Part shown: piece after piece, positions 33,381 to 46,200 of the stretch | Layout: each line of letters opens with the position of its first letter | How positions within the stretch are numbered: the first letter of the stretch is position 1 | Assembly (NCBI GenBank): GCA_963210315.1 | Contig: OY723243.1 | Span: forward strand, 1,364,001-1,428,000 | Direction: 5' to 3' | DNA length: 64,000 nucleotides | DNA from: Rhynchopus euleeides | Taxonomy: Eukaryota; Euglenozoa; Diplonemea; Diplonemida; Diplonemidae | Notes under the pieces: model-generated | What the model was told of the DNA's origin: nothing | Database searches by the model: none | Seen by the model: only the letters and a program-made list of their open reading frames with translations | Translations under genes and position numbers: made by a program

Positions 33381-33930
33381 GATGGCACACCAGGGGGGGA
33401 GGGAGGGGTGTGTTTCCTCGTGGAGGCGATGTCCCTTCCGGTGCCCTTCCGAGCATTCAGGGGTGTGTTGTGCTGGGCATGGGGTTGGGTGCGCGCTCGG
33501 GTTTTCACCCGCTGTGCGTTGCCCTGTTCGCCCACGGCAGGCTGTTCCCTTTAATGATCTGGCTCTGAAGTATAGCAGCGTGACACAAAGCGCGAATGCA
33601 CGATACCTGTTCAGCTCGCATTCAGGCCCAAGCTTTCCCCGGGCAGCATTCTCAGTGCCTTACTGGGTGGTGGTGGGGCTATCCCGGACAGAATCCAGCT
33701 GGTGTGCTCTCTGTAGACTGTTCTCTTTTCATGTCCCCCGACCATATTTTGGGTAAGGGTGCATATTCCAGCCCCAGGCTTGGTTCGCCTCCCGTGTTTA
33801 TCTCTGGGAGCCGCCCACCCCCTTCCTCCCCCTCCCGTCCCTGCGACGCACAGACACCGAGCACCCCACCACGCCCAGCCTTTTCGAACCCCGCCAGCCC
33901 TCTCAGCCGCAGGAACACGCCGAGCTGACG
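33381..33930. other. intergenic
   Basis: No gene seen. The acceptor CCGCAG ends at 33912, 18 nt before the next ATG. Confidence 0.55.
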
Positions 33931-35615
33931 ATGAGCGGGGCATGGCACATCTGCCTGGCCCTGGCCGCAGCGTGCGCAGGCGCTGAGGCAGCTGCGAAGG
34001 CGAAGTACTCCTGGCGCGATGTCTTCACACACGATTACAGTGTGCAGATTGGGGGGGCGGTGGCAGGCACGATGCGGCTGCGGCATTATGTGGAGGAAAG
34101 CGACCCGTCACTGTTCCGCACGATCGAGCGGATGAACGCCACTGTGGTGCGTGGGGACGACGTGGTGCAGATGACCTTCGTGTCAGAGGTTGTCGAGAAT
34201 GCGGAAGGCGTCGTCGTCTCAGCAGGGTACGATCAGAAGATGGCGCAGTCTACCATCCGCATGCGCTACGCCTACCCCGAGAGCGAGTCGGAGGAGCAGG
34301 TGGCAGTCATCACCTCCACGCAGAACGGGCAGAAGCGCACCTCCACTGCACCCCTGGCGGAGGCGCCCAGCGGCAAGCTGCGCATGCTGCGTGCTTTCCG
34401 TGATGCAGTGCGCTCCAACACCCCGGTGGGCAGCACGCTGAACCTGAAGGTTGTGAAGCCGGAGGCAGGCCCGACGAACTCAGCCATCGTGGCGACGCTG
34501 CAGTCGAATGGGCCTGAGCTCGTGCGCGGCCTCCTTGGCAATGAGGAGACGACCGCAGAGGTCAGCAAATGGTCTGTGGTGGTGGAGAACGTGGGCCTCA
34601 CAAGCTCTGAGTGGTACCACTTCTCCGACGAGGACCGGGAGGGCGTGCCCGGTGTTGTGATGGTGTACTACGAGGTGGACTCCCCGATGGGCAAGCTGGT
34701 GGCGGTGTTGGACTCTGCGAGCGGCGCAGCGGAGCAGTTCCGCACTGAGTCCAAGCGGCCCGAGCTGGTTCACTCGACGTATGTGCCCCTGGCACGCCCC
34801 TACAACGACCTGTGGAAAGGCTCGGGGCGTGTGGTGTACCACGTCACGACTAAGACGGGTGCCACCCCCAGCATCCCCGAGGCCGGGTTCCAGCGCGTGT
34901 CGGGCGAGGGGGCCACCAAGAAGGTGGTGGTGGACATGTCGGACCCCACACCCCTGCTTGAGGAGGAGTCCATCGATGCGTACCTTGAGAGCAGTGCGAT
35001 GCTCGACGCATCCGATGAGGCCATCAAGGCACTGGCTAAGAAGGCGAAGGCTGATGCCATCAGCCGTGGCGCCGAGCCCACTGACACAGAAGCCTTGACG
35101 GTGGCTGCTTGGATGATCACGAAGCAGACCATCACCGGATCCGACCTGGCCACAGGCTTTGCTTCTGCCTCTGAGACAGCCCGCACACGGACAGGCGACT
35201 GTTCTGAGAATGCAGTGCTGCTCGCAGCGATCCTGCGTGCGTTGGGCATCCCGTCCCGCACCTGTGCTGGGCTTGTGTACTTGCACACCCGGGAGGGAGC
35301 AAACTTTGGGTGGCACATGTGGTCGCAGGCCCTCCTGCATTCGAAGGACGGTTCGCTGGTGTGGAAGGATGTGGATGCAACCCTGCCCACGCCCTTCACG
35401 TATGTTGTGTTGTTGCGAGTGCCAGTGACCTGTGTGTTGGCCTACGCTGCTTGCTGCCTGCCCACCCATCCCACCACAGGCTCGGGCACATCCTGTTGGG
35501 CACGTCGGCGATGTCCGACGCGGAGGCGCACTCCTCTGAGCTGCGCCTTGTCAACCTGATCGGTAACCTGCAGGTCGAGGTGCGCCTCGACGGTGAGGAG
35601 GAGGAGGAGCTGTGA
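33931..35615 (+). CDS. secreted transglutaminase-like protein
   Basis: Two exons: 33931-35399 and 35480-35615. The donor GTATGT splits an ACG codon cleanly; 534 residues. A signal peptide is visible (MSGAWHICLALAAACAGAEA). The first 330 residues form a beta-rich, unrecognised N-terminal region. Residues about 390-490 are a transglutaminase-like (papain-fold) core with C424 (RTGDCSENAVLLAAILRALG), H462 (FGWHMWSQALL) and D482 (WKDVDAT), the full Cys-His-Asp triad. The second exon supplies the end of the fold (LGHILLGTSAMSD) and an acidic tail. Related bacterial and eukaryotic proteins are proteases or amidases as often as crosslinkers, so the reaction is open. Followed by urocanase after 206 nt. 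Confidence 0.88.
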
Positions 35616-35821
35616 ACACAGCAATGGCTGGTCCCTCTGGGAGGAAGCCCCGTCTGACTGGGTCTTCGTCACAGCAAGCCCGAAGGGTTTGGACACGGAA
35701 ACGAAACACGGCAGCAGCCTGTTCGCATATTGGCACCTGGCTGCAAGCACACGACTTTATTCACACATGAATCACGACACATGGCACACGGCACCCTGGC
35801 ACCACGCAGGCACGACACATC

Positions 35822-38080
35822 ATGATGCGGCAGGTGAGGATGTGCACCACGAGTGCCATGCGCCAGTTCCTCGGGGAGGGTATCCCGACAGAGCTGCCGC
35901 CGCCACACGTGCCGAACCCAGATGTGGACCACGTGCCTCGCAGGAAGCAGATCCTCAAGCCTGCTGAGAAGGAGCTTGCGCTGCGCAATGCACTGCGCTA
36001 CTTCCCTGAGAAGTGGCACGCCCAGCTGGCGCCAGAGTTTGCTCACGAGCTGCAGACGTACGGCCGGATCTACATGATGCGGTTCAAGCCCACGCAGTAT
36101 GAGTTCCGTGCCTACAACTCGAAGGACTACCCCACGAAGGACGCGAAGGCGGCATCCATCCTGACGATGATCCACAACAACCTCGACCCTGCCGTGGCGC
36201 AGTTCCCGGAGGAGCTCATCACCTATGGGGGCAACGGTGCCACCTTCCAGAACTGGGCGCAGTACCGCCTCACCATGAAGTACCTCTGCGAGATGAGCGG
36301 CGACCAGACGCTGGTCATGTACTCCGGACACCCCCATGGCCTGTTCCCCTCGCATGAAGATGCACCCCGTCTTGTCATCACCAACGGCATGGTGATTCCC
36401 AACTACTCGTCGCAGGATGACTACGAAAGGATGAACGCACTGGGTGTGTCTCAGTACGGGCAGATGACTGCCGGGTCGTTTATGTACATCGGGCCGCAGG
36501 GAATTGTGCATGGCACCACCCTGACGCTCCTCAACGCCGCAAGGAAGTATCTGAAGCGCGACAGCCTGGCAGGGGTGAAGTTCATCACAAGCGGCCTCGG
36601 TGGCATGAGCGGCGCCCAGCCCAAGGCAGGCACCATCGCCGGTGCTGCAAGCATTGTGGCAGAGGTGAACGCGATTGCGGCGAAGAAGCGCTTCGACCAG
36701 GGGTGGTGCACCCATCTGTCGTACGACGCAGAGGAGGCCGTCAACCTGATGGAGGGCGCTGCCGCTAAGGGCGAATCCATCTCCGTCGGGTTCGTGGGCA
36801 ACATCGTGGACATCTGGGAGAAGGTGTACGAGATGGGTGTGGAGGTGCACCTGGGGTCCGACCAGACCTCGCTGCACAACCCCTGGGCTGGCGGCTACTA
36901 CCCTGTGGGGCACAGCTTCGAGGAGAGCAAGCAGATGATGGCTGACGACCCGCAGAAGTTCAAGGACGAGGTGCAATCCACGCTGCGCCGCCATGCCGAC
37001 GTCATCAACAAGCTCTGTGCGCGCGGGATGTACTTCTGGGACTACGGCAACGCCTTCCTGCTGGAGGCCAGCCGCGCTGGTGCCGACATCATGAAGCCGG
37101 ACGGGTCTGGGTTCATCTATCCCTCCTACGTGGAGGACATCATGGGGCCCATGTGCTTCGACTACGGCTTTGGTCCCTACCGCTGGGTGTGCACGTCGTG
37201 CAACCCTGCCGACCTGGAGATGACCGACAAGCTGGCCCTGGAGGTGATCGAGCAGCAGATGAAGGAGAGCCCGCCGGAGATCCAGCAGCAGATGAACGAC
37301 AACATCATCTGGATCCGCGGGGCCATGGAGAACAAGCTGGTGGTGGGCAGCCAGGCCCGCATCCTGTACGCCGACGATGTTGGGCGCCGCAGGCTGGCAA
37401 GCGCTTTCAACAAGGCGGTGAAGGATGGGACAATCACCGCGCCTGTTGTGCTGGGGCGCGACCACCACGACGTGTCGGGCACAGACTCGCCCTATCGTGA
37501 GACGGCGAACATCCGCGACGGGTCTATGTTCTGCGCAGACATGGCTGTGCAGAACTTCGTGGGTGACTCCTTCCGGGGTGCCACGTGGGTCTCCCTGCAT
37601 AACGGCGGTGGTGTCGGTTGGGGCGAGGTGATGAACGGCGGGTTTGGCATGGTGCTCGACGGGTCCGATGCAGCAGAGCGCAACCTGCAGTCGATGCTGC
37701 ACTGGGATGTGAACAACGGCATTGCGCGCAGGGCATGGGCGCGCAACTCAGGTGCAGAGTTCGCTGCAAAGCGTGCCATGGATGCTAACGACAAGCTGAA
37801 GGTTACGGTATGCACGGAAAAACTTGCCCACGCTTATTCGGGTCTTGCAACTGCCTTCCAGGCGGGGGCGAATCATTCAAATCAAACAAGTTCTTGGTTG
37901 GAAAAGCTTTTCAGGGCGTGCTGTGCTACTTCCTAGCGACTACACCTGCATTCGGATCTGTGTTGATGGCACTGCATTTGGGATTCATAGTGCATCCTCC
38001 CTCCCCCCTTTCACCACACCCTCCCTACACAGCTCCCCTTCCACGCACAAGACGACGTGGTCAAGGCTGCTCTGGCGTAG
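35822..38080 (+). CDS. UROC1: urocanate hydratase
   Basis: Two exons: 35822-37807 and a 48-nt last exon 38033-38080, separated by a 225-nt GTATGC intron. The product is 677 residues, close to animal urocanase (about 676). It catalyses hydration of trans-urocanate to 4-imidazolone-5-propionate, the second step of histidine degradation, in the cytosol with bound NAD+. Visible family blocks: FKPTQYEFRAYN, YSGHPHGLFPS, GITHGT-like GIVHGTTLTLLNAAR, the NAD-binding glycine-rich TSGLGGMSGAQPKA, HLGSDQTSLHNPW, and GPYRWVCTSCNPADLEMTD, which holds the conserved Cys (457) and Asp region. Without splicing the frame runs on to 37936 as an unrelated tail, whereas the short exon ends naturally (DDVVKAALA). 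An acceptor CAG lies 12 nt before the ATG. Met at 35825 is an equally possible start. Confidence 0.95.
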
Positions 38081-39668
38081 ACCTGGATGACAGCAACTCT
38101 TCTGAGCCGTGCCATTTCTCTGTGTGCTGTGCACTGACTGGCACTCAGATCCCCAGATCCAACCGCACTGCCCGATGCAGCCCGGTCTCCCTGCACGCTT
38201 GGCTATCTTGTGTCGCCCTCGACCCTTGGTAGGCACCAGGGGGCGGCTTTGCCGTCCCCCGGGGGTGATCTTTCCACCACAGTGTTGGGTTGGGCTGGTG
38301 TGAGGCGAACTCTGCCTTGCACCTTGCCTCTTTTCTGTCTTCGCAACCAATACCCGCCTGTGGCTGATGCCCGAGTGGCTCGATTTATTGTAAAGCAGGG
38401 TTATCCGTGTCTGCTGGGCCCAGTGGGGACCCAGCGCTGCACATTATCTGATCTCTTGCGGCAAGCTGAAGCTGTGTGTGTTGACAACTCCTCCTGATGA
38501 CTGTTCTGTGTTCGTCGGAGTCTCAGCCACCCCGCCAGCACACGGGGCCTGTGTCCCTTGCCGGGGAGAACCGAGGCAAGCGATCGTGACAACCAGCACG
38601 TCTGCTGGCCTGGCTCTGTGAGATACGTCTCCTTGCGGGCTTCTCCCACCCGCCCCTCCCCTTCAATTTTTTCACGACACCACTGCAAGACACCACTCCT
38701 GGTCTGGCTTTGCCTGGTTTGGTTGGTATTGCGCTGTGCCCCGATGCGGCGCGTAGGTCACCATTCCCTTCCCCCACCCCCCTGCCCGTCGGTGGTGTGT
38801 GCCATAGGTGCTGCAGTGCGTCTTTTTGGCATGCCCGTGCAATCCTGTTTACCTGGCACTCTATTTTTTCTCTTACCCGTTGCAAGGATTCCGCTGATGA
38901 AGCCGCTTGCATCTGATGCATTCTTGGCGCAACAGGGGCCTCGCGAGAAAGGGTTAGGGGGTTGGGGGAGTGGTGTATTTTTGTGTTCTATTTCTGATGA
39001 TATTTTCAACTTCGTATTCTTGCCAGCCAAGATTCTCTTCCGACCTGGATTGAATAAGGCCCGCCCTCCGAACCCTTGTCTGAGGTTTTCCTCCCCGGCA
39101 TCTCTGGGGAGCGCAGCCTCGCGAGGTCAGCACCACATCACAGAAGCAAGCACAGGGTTACCGCCTTTTTTCAAAGTTCAGTTTGCCTTTCACGCACAAC
39201 AAGCTCGAACGAATACAAATAAATAGCAGGTTGTCGAGCTCAAGAAGAGAATGAGTCATCAACTCAGCCCCCCCCACGTCTCCTCTTTTTCTATTCCAAG
39301 GCTTTTGAAGCCTCGGCAAAAACATACCCTCCGTCTGGGGTGCAGAACAGCAACGAAGTATTTTGTGGGGTTCCGAGAAGGAACGATGTCGAGCAGCGCG
39401 AAAAAAACGTCTTTTCAACAAAAAAAACATCTTTTCCGGCGGCACTGCCTTCCAGGAACGATGGGGGGGTGGGGGTGGGGTTTTGTGTAGGCTTCTGTGG
39501 GAGGTGGGGATTCCGAGCATCCATTACACCCCTTATCCTATGGAGTTTTTGTGGAGAGCTTTTCGCATCCCTATTGTTGCCTGTTCTTTGTCAGGCCTGA
39601 GTTGATTTTCGCAGCACAACGCACGCAGACATGCGGGCTTGATGTGCGTGGATTAGTCGAAGAGCCAC

Positions 39669-39833
39669 ATGTCCTCCTTCGTAGATTCCACCCACAGCCA
39701 GGTCGGGTCGGCAAGAAACGTTCTCCGCGAGGATAGCAAGGCTACGCAATCATGGGATTGCCCTTCAACCAAGGTGCAACGGCCTGTCCACATCGAAAAG
39801 GCTGAGGATCGTGTCAAACCGATCAGCAGTTGA
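39669..39833 (+). CDS. possible small protein, 54 residues
   Basis: ATG-to-stop frame of 54 residues beginning MSSFVDSTHSQVGSARNV and ending AEDRVKPISS. It is hydrophilic and charged with balanced codons, in a stretch of otherwise non-coding DNA. An acceptor-like GATTTTCGCAG ends at 39614, but a three-codon upstream ATG frame follows it. It may equally be an exon fragment or chance. Confidence 0.25.
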   Translation: MSSFVDSTHSQVGSARNVLREDSKATQSWDCPSTKVQRPVHIEKAEDRVKPISS

Positions 39834-39890
39834 ATACTGACGAGGGGCAGGGAAGCCGCAGTATGCAATACCATGGAAACGTCAACGTAA

Positions 39891-39892
<2 letters not shown>

Positions 39893-39925
<33 letters not shown>
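39893..39925. repeat. (CT)n microsatellite
   Basis: About 16 CT dinucleotides, one of several pyrimidine tracts upstream of the giant gene. Confidence 0.9.
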
Positions 39926-39929
<4 letters not shown>

Positions 39930-40230
39930 CCTCGCCCTCAACCCCTCTATCTCTCTCTTCTTGCAGAATGATGTTATCCCACAACCCCACTGCAATCTGA
40001 CCTTCCAAAACAATAAACAAAGCAACGATACAAACTGCTTCAGATCCCCTCCCTGATGTCTGCGAGACGATGCTTGAAACCCCCCCCCCCCTCTCTCCCC
40101 CCCGCTCCCCTATCCCCCCATCCCAACTACACCGCTTATTCACACCTCGAGCACCCCCTCCCCCTCCCCTCCCTCCACTCTGTGTGACTCCTCTCTTCGA
40201 AGCCCACCACCCCACATCATCGGCCACCAC

Positions 40231-40244
40231 CACCACCACTCTAG
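40231..40244 (+). promoter_or_regulatory. splice acceptor before giant gene
   Basis: CACCACCACTCTAG ends 8 nt before ATG 40253; inferred trans-splice acceptor. Confidence 0.6.
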
Positions 40245-40252
40245 GCAGGAGG

Positions 40253-43200
40253 ATGGCAGACCTACTGCTGCCGGAGGCAGAGGGGCTTCTTGAGGGTGTA
40301 GTGCAGTCCCTGGCTGCCTGCACCACAGCCAGCCCCGAGGATGACGTCGAGGCGCTCCGCCTGCTGGGGGAGGTGGCAGAGCTGCTGGGAAGCATGCCGG
40401 GAAGCGCCGTCGAGATAGACATGGAGGTGCTGCGCAGTGCAGCCAAGACCTGTGCCACCGAGGCACGCGCTGCACCTATGGCCAACGTCCTCACCCTTGT
40501 ATCGCGGCAGCTGCTGCAGGCAACGCAGGATTACGCATGCGACCAGGAGGAGATCGAAGGCCTGCGCTACTGGGTTGCCGTGTGTGTGGTGGAGCTGCTG
40601 TCGGGTGCCGGGCAGTCCCCCTGGGCAGCCGGGGTGTGCGGAACCTGCCTCGACGTGCTGACGGATCAGCTGCTGCGCCACCCCCGCCTGCAGGGCGAGG
40701 TGTTTGAGACCACAGACCTGGCTTCCGTGCTCCCCCGCACGCTCCCCCTGCATGCGCTGCCGGCCCACCTCAAGCTCCTCTCCGTCGTATCCGACCCCCG
40801 CGCCCTGCGCTGCGCTGCCGCATCCCCCCTCGTGCGCCTCGTCTGCGACATATCCCTGCCGCAGGAGGGCACAGGCGTGCTGCTGTCGTCGGAGCGTGTG
40901 CGGAAGTATGCGATGCGCTTCCTGCAGGCTGCCAGCGGTGCTGCCGATGACACCTGGGAGCCCCCCCCACAGCTCTTCCTCCTGGCATGCGAGTATCTGG
41001 GTGGGGATGCCGCCTTCGATGCGGAGGACAAGCAGGCCGCCCTGCAGACCCTCGTCAACACCCTCGCAAAGCCTGCTGTGTGCAGCGCGCTCCCCTCGCC
41101 GAAGGCGCTGCACGCTGCTGTGACGGGGGGTGTGGAGGGCGACACCGCAGCCCACGGCATTCTGCGGGCGCACTGCAGCGTGCTGCTGCTGGATGCCCAC
41201 CCGGTGCTGAATGTGACAGACTCATTCGAACATGCCGCCAGGCGGCTGGTGCCCTGCCTTGCAGAGGCGGGTGAAGACACACCCCTCGCCGTGCGGGCGG
41301 TGCGTGCCTTTGCCATGAGCACCGCAGCGCACAGCAGCATCGTCAGCACCCCTGAGATCATGTCCTGCATCGGCGCATGGGAGCAGGACCTGCTGTGCCC
41401 ACCGCTGCTCTGGCTGGATGTGGTGGGCAGCCTCGCGGCACACGGCGACACCGTGTGTGCGGCGCTGCACGAGCAGGGGTGGGACAGCACCGTGGTGAGC
41501 ATGACGCACGGTGCCCTCGAGGAAGAGACCTCACACACACCAAGCCTCGTCAGCGGCATGCTGTGCATCGCGAGGCTGTGCGCTGCGCGCTTCGAGGTGC
41601 AGGCTGCCTTTGTGGACCACCCCTACGGCATCCCTCTCCTGCTGGCGGTGCTGAGCGACCCCGACGACCCGTCTGGGCTGAAGACCACCGCCTGCAATAT
41701 CATCTGCTCTGTGCGCACCCAGCTCTGTGCGAAGGTCTACGCCGAAAGCTGCGCAAAGCTCACCACCCATGTGCTGTCGAGCCTGGCAGGCGACAGCCCC
41801 CGCAGCAGCCTCGTGTGCAGCGGTGCGGAGGCCCTGGTGCCCCTGCTGTCAGTGGGTGCGGTGGCAAAATCCCTCGTCGGCACCGCCTCCTTCGACAGCA
41901 TGTCTGCAGCAGCGGCGCTGCTGGGCAGCCATCCCCCCGCCGTGCTGCAGTGCTTCATGCAGGCGCTGCTCCACACCGCACGGCACGACCCTGCCGGGGC
42001 CTGCCGTGTCCTGCCTGCACTTGCCACGGCAGCATCGCAGTGCCTGCAGGGGTGTACAACCAGCGATGCCCCCGTGTTCGAATGCTACATCGACTGCCTT
42101 TCCATGCTGTGTGGGGCGGAGGCGGACGCGCCCCTGCCGGCAGTCGTGTTTTCCGACCAGCCGCCGCTGGCCCCATTCGCCAACTCGGCGCAGCTGCTGC
42201 CGCTGCTGCCGTCCGGCAAGCTGATGGACATCCTGTCGCACCTTGCGGCACACCGTGTGGGGGACCTCTCCCTCGAGGGGGGCCTGCTGCTTGCCCATGC
42301 GCTGCGCGCAGGCGGCCCCGACGCCTGCCCCTCCGTCGCGCGCTGCCTGCAGGCCTTCCCTCTGCAGCTCGTCGGCGGATTCTCGCAGCACGGCGGGCTG
42401 CAGGCCGCGCTGCTGCAGCTCACCACTGCTGCGGAGGAGGCAAGCCCCGTGCGGCAGGGCCTTGCCCTGCAGGTGCTGCGGTGCCTGCACGAGGTGGGTG
42501 CAGGGGATGTCGAGGCTGCAGGGCTGCTGGCACAGGGCAGCGGCACGCCAGCGGCAGAGCTCCTCGAGCTGATGGGGGCGGACGAGCTGCTGCTGCGGTT
42601 CGACGCTGCCGCCACCGTGCAGCAGGGGAGCCTGCGCAGGACGCTCGACGCCTGGGAGGCAGTGTCGCACTTCGCCTCCGCCTCGCCCCAGTTCGCCGCC
42701 AAGCACCTGTGCGGCACACCCAACGCCCTCGTGTCCTTCCTGACCACAGGCGAGCGGGTTGCGCCCCCTGCATTCTACTACGTCATCGCAGATCTGCTCC
42801 GCCTCGACAAGGCTGGCTGGGAGCATGCAGACCGTGCCAACTTCCTCTGCGGGGTCATCGCCCAGGTGTCAGCGCAGAACGACCCCATGCCCATCACAGA
42901 CCACATGGCAGGCATCGCCTACCTTGGTGCGGCGTGTGTGCTGCAGGAGGCGCACGTCGACCTGTGCATCCAGCATGCGGTGGATGCTGTTCTGCAGCGC
43001 TGCCTCGATGCGCCGCAGCTCGGGTGGGGGACGGTGCGCCGAGCGACGGCACAGGATGCGCTGGAGAAGCTGCGTGCCGCGAAGGGGGCTGTGCTGGTGG
43101 CACGTGCCGCAGAGGAGGAGGAGGGTGCGCGTGTGATGCGCGACGCGGGCGAGGGGGACATGCCCCCCAGCACCGTGCTGCTGGACACCCCTGCAGAGGA

Positions 43201-46200
43201 GAGGTCGGCTCTGGCCGCCTGTGCCGAGGTGCTGTGCAGGAAGGACTACCAGTTCACGCAGGAAGAAGCGGAGCTGCTCGCGAAGCCGAATGCCACAGAG
43301 ACACTGCTGGCCGTAGTGCATGAGGAGGCGCTCTGTGCACAGCGGAGCGATGACGAGCTCGCGAGGGTGTACGCATGTCTTGTGTTTGCAGCGCAGCGCG
43401 ATGCCGAGCATGATTCTGCACTCAAGGCGCTTGATGACCATGTGCTGCTGCTGCACGACCCACGTGGGCCCCGCACGCTGCGTGAGGCCTGTGTCTACCT
43501 TGCGGTGCTGGCCTGGAAGGATGTGCCTGTCGTGCCGGCCGTGCAGCGTGTTGTGTCCACACCCTTCGCACATGCCATCCTACTGCAGCATGCCGACACA
43601 GCAGAGGCTGCCCTCCGCCTTGTGGCGGCGTTGCTGCCCGAGCACTGTGGTACCTTCATGTCTGCAGAGCTGGTGTGCACATGCACCACTGCGCTGGATC
43701 AGGCTGTGGTAGCCTTTGTCGCCTCCGCAGGGGAGGACGGTGCGCATGGTGTGCTCTGCAGGTATATGCGGGCTGTGGGCTCTGCCATCACGCAGGGGCA
43801 TGCGAGTGAGGCGTGGGTGAGGCAGTGGGCTGTTGCCGGGGCCTGCAAGAAGCTGCTCGCGGCGTTGCATCGCGTGGAGCACTCGCCCGAGTACCAGGAG
43901 ACAGAGGAGTGTGTCTTCGCAGCCATGCATAGGTGCACCCGGTGGGTTGCAAGTGACCCCGACACGCTCCTGGGGCCCGACTGGGCGGAGGATGTGTTGC
44001 AGGTGATCCGCCTGCGGTGGAATGCCGAAGGGACGTTGGCAGGGCGGCATGCCGCTGCCGTGATGTTCTACTGCACGACAGAAACTGCGCAGGCAAAGTT
44101 CGCAGAACAGATGTGGGATATCTGCGCTGCTGCATTCCGCATCGACGACACGGCACCACCCCTGGCTGACGGCCACGTGTGTGTACTGCTTGCCACACCT
44201 GCACTGCTCCACCCGAAGGTTTCAGGTGATGCAGGGCACATGTCCACCATCGCACAGTCGCTGGATGCAAGCTACCCCGCAGTGTCCCGGGATGGGGAGC
44301 TGGCGAAGGTGTGGTTGCACGCCATGGGCACCGCCGTGCGCAGCGGTCTCGGGGGCTGCATCGACGCCACGTTGCTCCGCAACCTGACGGGGCATGTGTT
44401 TGCGTCCCTCACCGCAGCGGCGCACCATGACGTGACAGAGCATGAGCACCTTGCCGTGTTGCGTAACAGTTTAGCGCTGCTTGTCGCCTCTTTGCACGAC
44501 GAGGACATGCGGCAAGTGACGCAGGAGACCATCGACGGCGATGCCGGGACCATCGCAGCGCTGTGCTCCGTCCTGCAGTGGCTTGTCAGTGACGGCACTG
44601 TCCCTGAGGGCGATGCGCTGACTGCTGCTGTGGTGGAGACATGCCGTCTGTTGGCTACTGTGGCACACTCTGTGCACTTCGCTTCTGCCTTCCACAACAA
44701 TTCTGTTTATGCAGCGCTCGCCACATGTGCTGACCACTTCAAGGAGTCCTCGATCGACACCATGAGCGCTGTTGCAGCACTGCTGGAAGCGGCCATCACC
44801 ACTGCCCCTGCTCAGAACCAGGCAGCTGTCGTCGGCGACGGCACCATCCTCGTCAACTGCGCCTTTGCCCTGCGGCACCACATGGGCCTGACTGTCGGCA
44901 CAGCGGACTTGCAGGAACTAGCAGCTGCCCTCTCAGCTGTCACACGGCACTACCCCGCGGCCGTCGAGTCACTGTGTGCAGTGGGCGACGTGACGTATCT
45001 GCAGCACATGCAGGGTGCACTGAGCCGGCTGCTGCTCAGCGGGGAGGCGCTCCCAGGCACATTGCACGAGGCCGTGTGTGCTGCTGCCGCTGCTGTGTTC
45101 CGCCTGCTCGACCTGACGGAGCAGCTGGGTGTGGACACGGCACGCTACTTCTTCCTCGTCGTGGCACAGCTGCTGCAGAAGGGCGCCGAAGGGGTCGCCG
45201 TGCGCCTGCTGCCGCTAGTGGGGGATGCATGCTTGGCCCACAAGCAGCACGCCCTCTCCATCCTGTCACCGCCCCGCGCACCCTTGGCGCATGCCGGTGC
45301 CGAGAGGCCCTCCGTGCTGTCGCTGCTTACAGGGCAGCAGTGCGTGTGGCAGGGCCTGGCTGCCTTGATCGAGCAGATCGGGCAGCAGCACGGCACTCCT
45401 GTGCGGCACGCCTTCCGCGACGCCTACCTGCTGGTGCTAGTGCAGCTTGTGTGCGACCTCAGTGCGCCGGAGGCAGAGCCGTACCTCCTCAAGTTTGTCG
45501 ACAGCGACGTGGTGCATGCAACACACGCTGTCGTGGAGGCCCTTGCAGAGCACCTGGGGCAGCGCCTGCTGGATGTGTGCAGCGCAGGCAACGTGGAGAG
45601 GGTGGCGGTGGTGACGCGCTGCATCGCAGCCCTCCCCTGCAACGACGTGTCGCTGGACTACATACGGCGCGCAGGCGCCCTGCCCGACGTGCAGCTGCAG
45701 AGCTTCTGCCAGCTGATGCTTCCCGCAGAGGGTTGGTGCGTCGATCCCACAGTGTGCCGCAAGGTGCACGCCGCCCTACAGCCGTACGGCCTGCAGGAGA
45801 CGCTGCTGAGCCTGCTGGAGGGCAGCGGGGACTGCCCCCCGTCCCTCGCGCACACTGTGCTCTACTCTGCAGCATGCTATGCGCACGGCGTCACAACTGT
45901 GCTCACCACCCCGTCTGTGCTTGCCGCATGGCAGGGCCGTGCTACGGAGTGTGACCCGCACTCGCCCTTCATCCAGGCCCTGGGGTATGCGTACGCAGTG
46001 GCCATCCTGCAGTGTGCGGGCATGGAGGAGTCCGACTGCGGCCCGTTCAGCATCGACAGCCTGGTGACGGCGCACGGGGCTGAGTTTGTTGGCATCGCAT
46101 CGCAGGGGGAGTGCCTGACACAGCAGCGGCGTGCCGAGTGCCTGCAGGCCATCGCTGCTATCCGCGAGAACGAGCGGCTCAAGTCCTTCGGTGACGACCT

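Larger units (their letters stand above)
38081..40252. other. intergenic upstream of giant gene
   Basis: No firm gene; one small ORF at 39669-39833 is listed separately. It contains CT-rich and C-rich tracts in the last 350 bp. Confidence 0.55.

Noticed and set aside
35669..37702. 677-residue minus-strand frame
   Set aside because: Antisense to urocanate hydratase, a clear family member on the plus strand.
37808..37936. Read-through C-terminus of urocanase (CTEKLAHAYSGLATAF...)
   Set aside because: It follows a GTATGC donor, and a 48-nt exon downstream gives a natural end and the family length.
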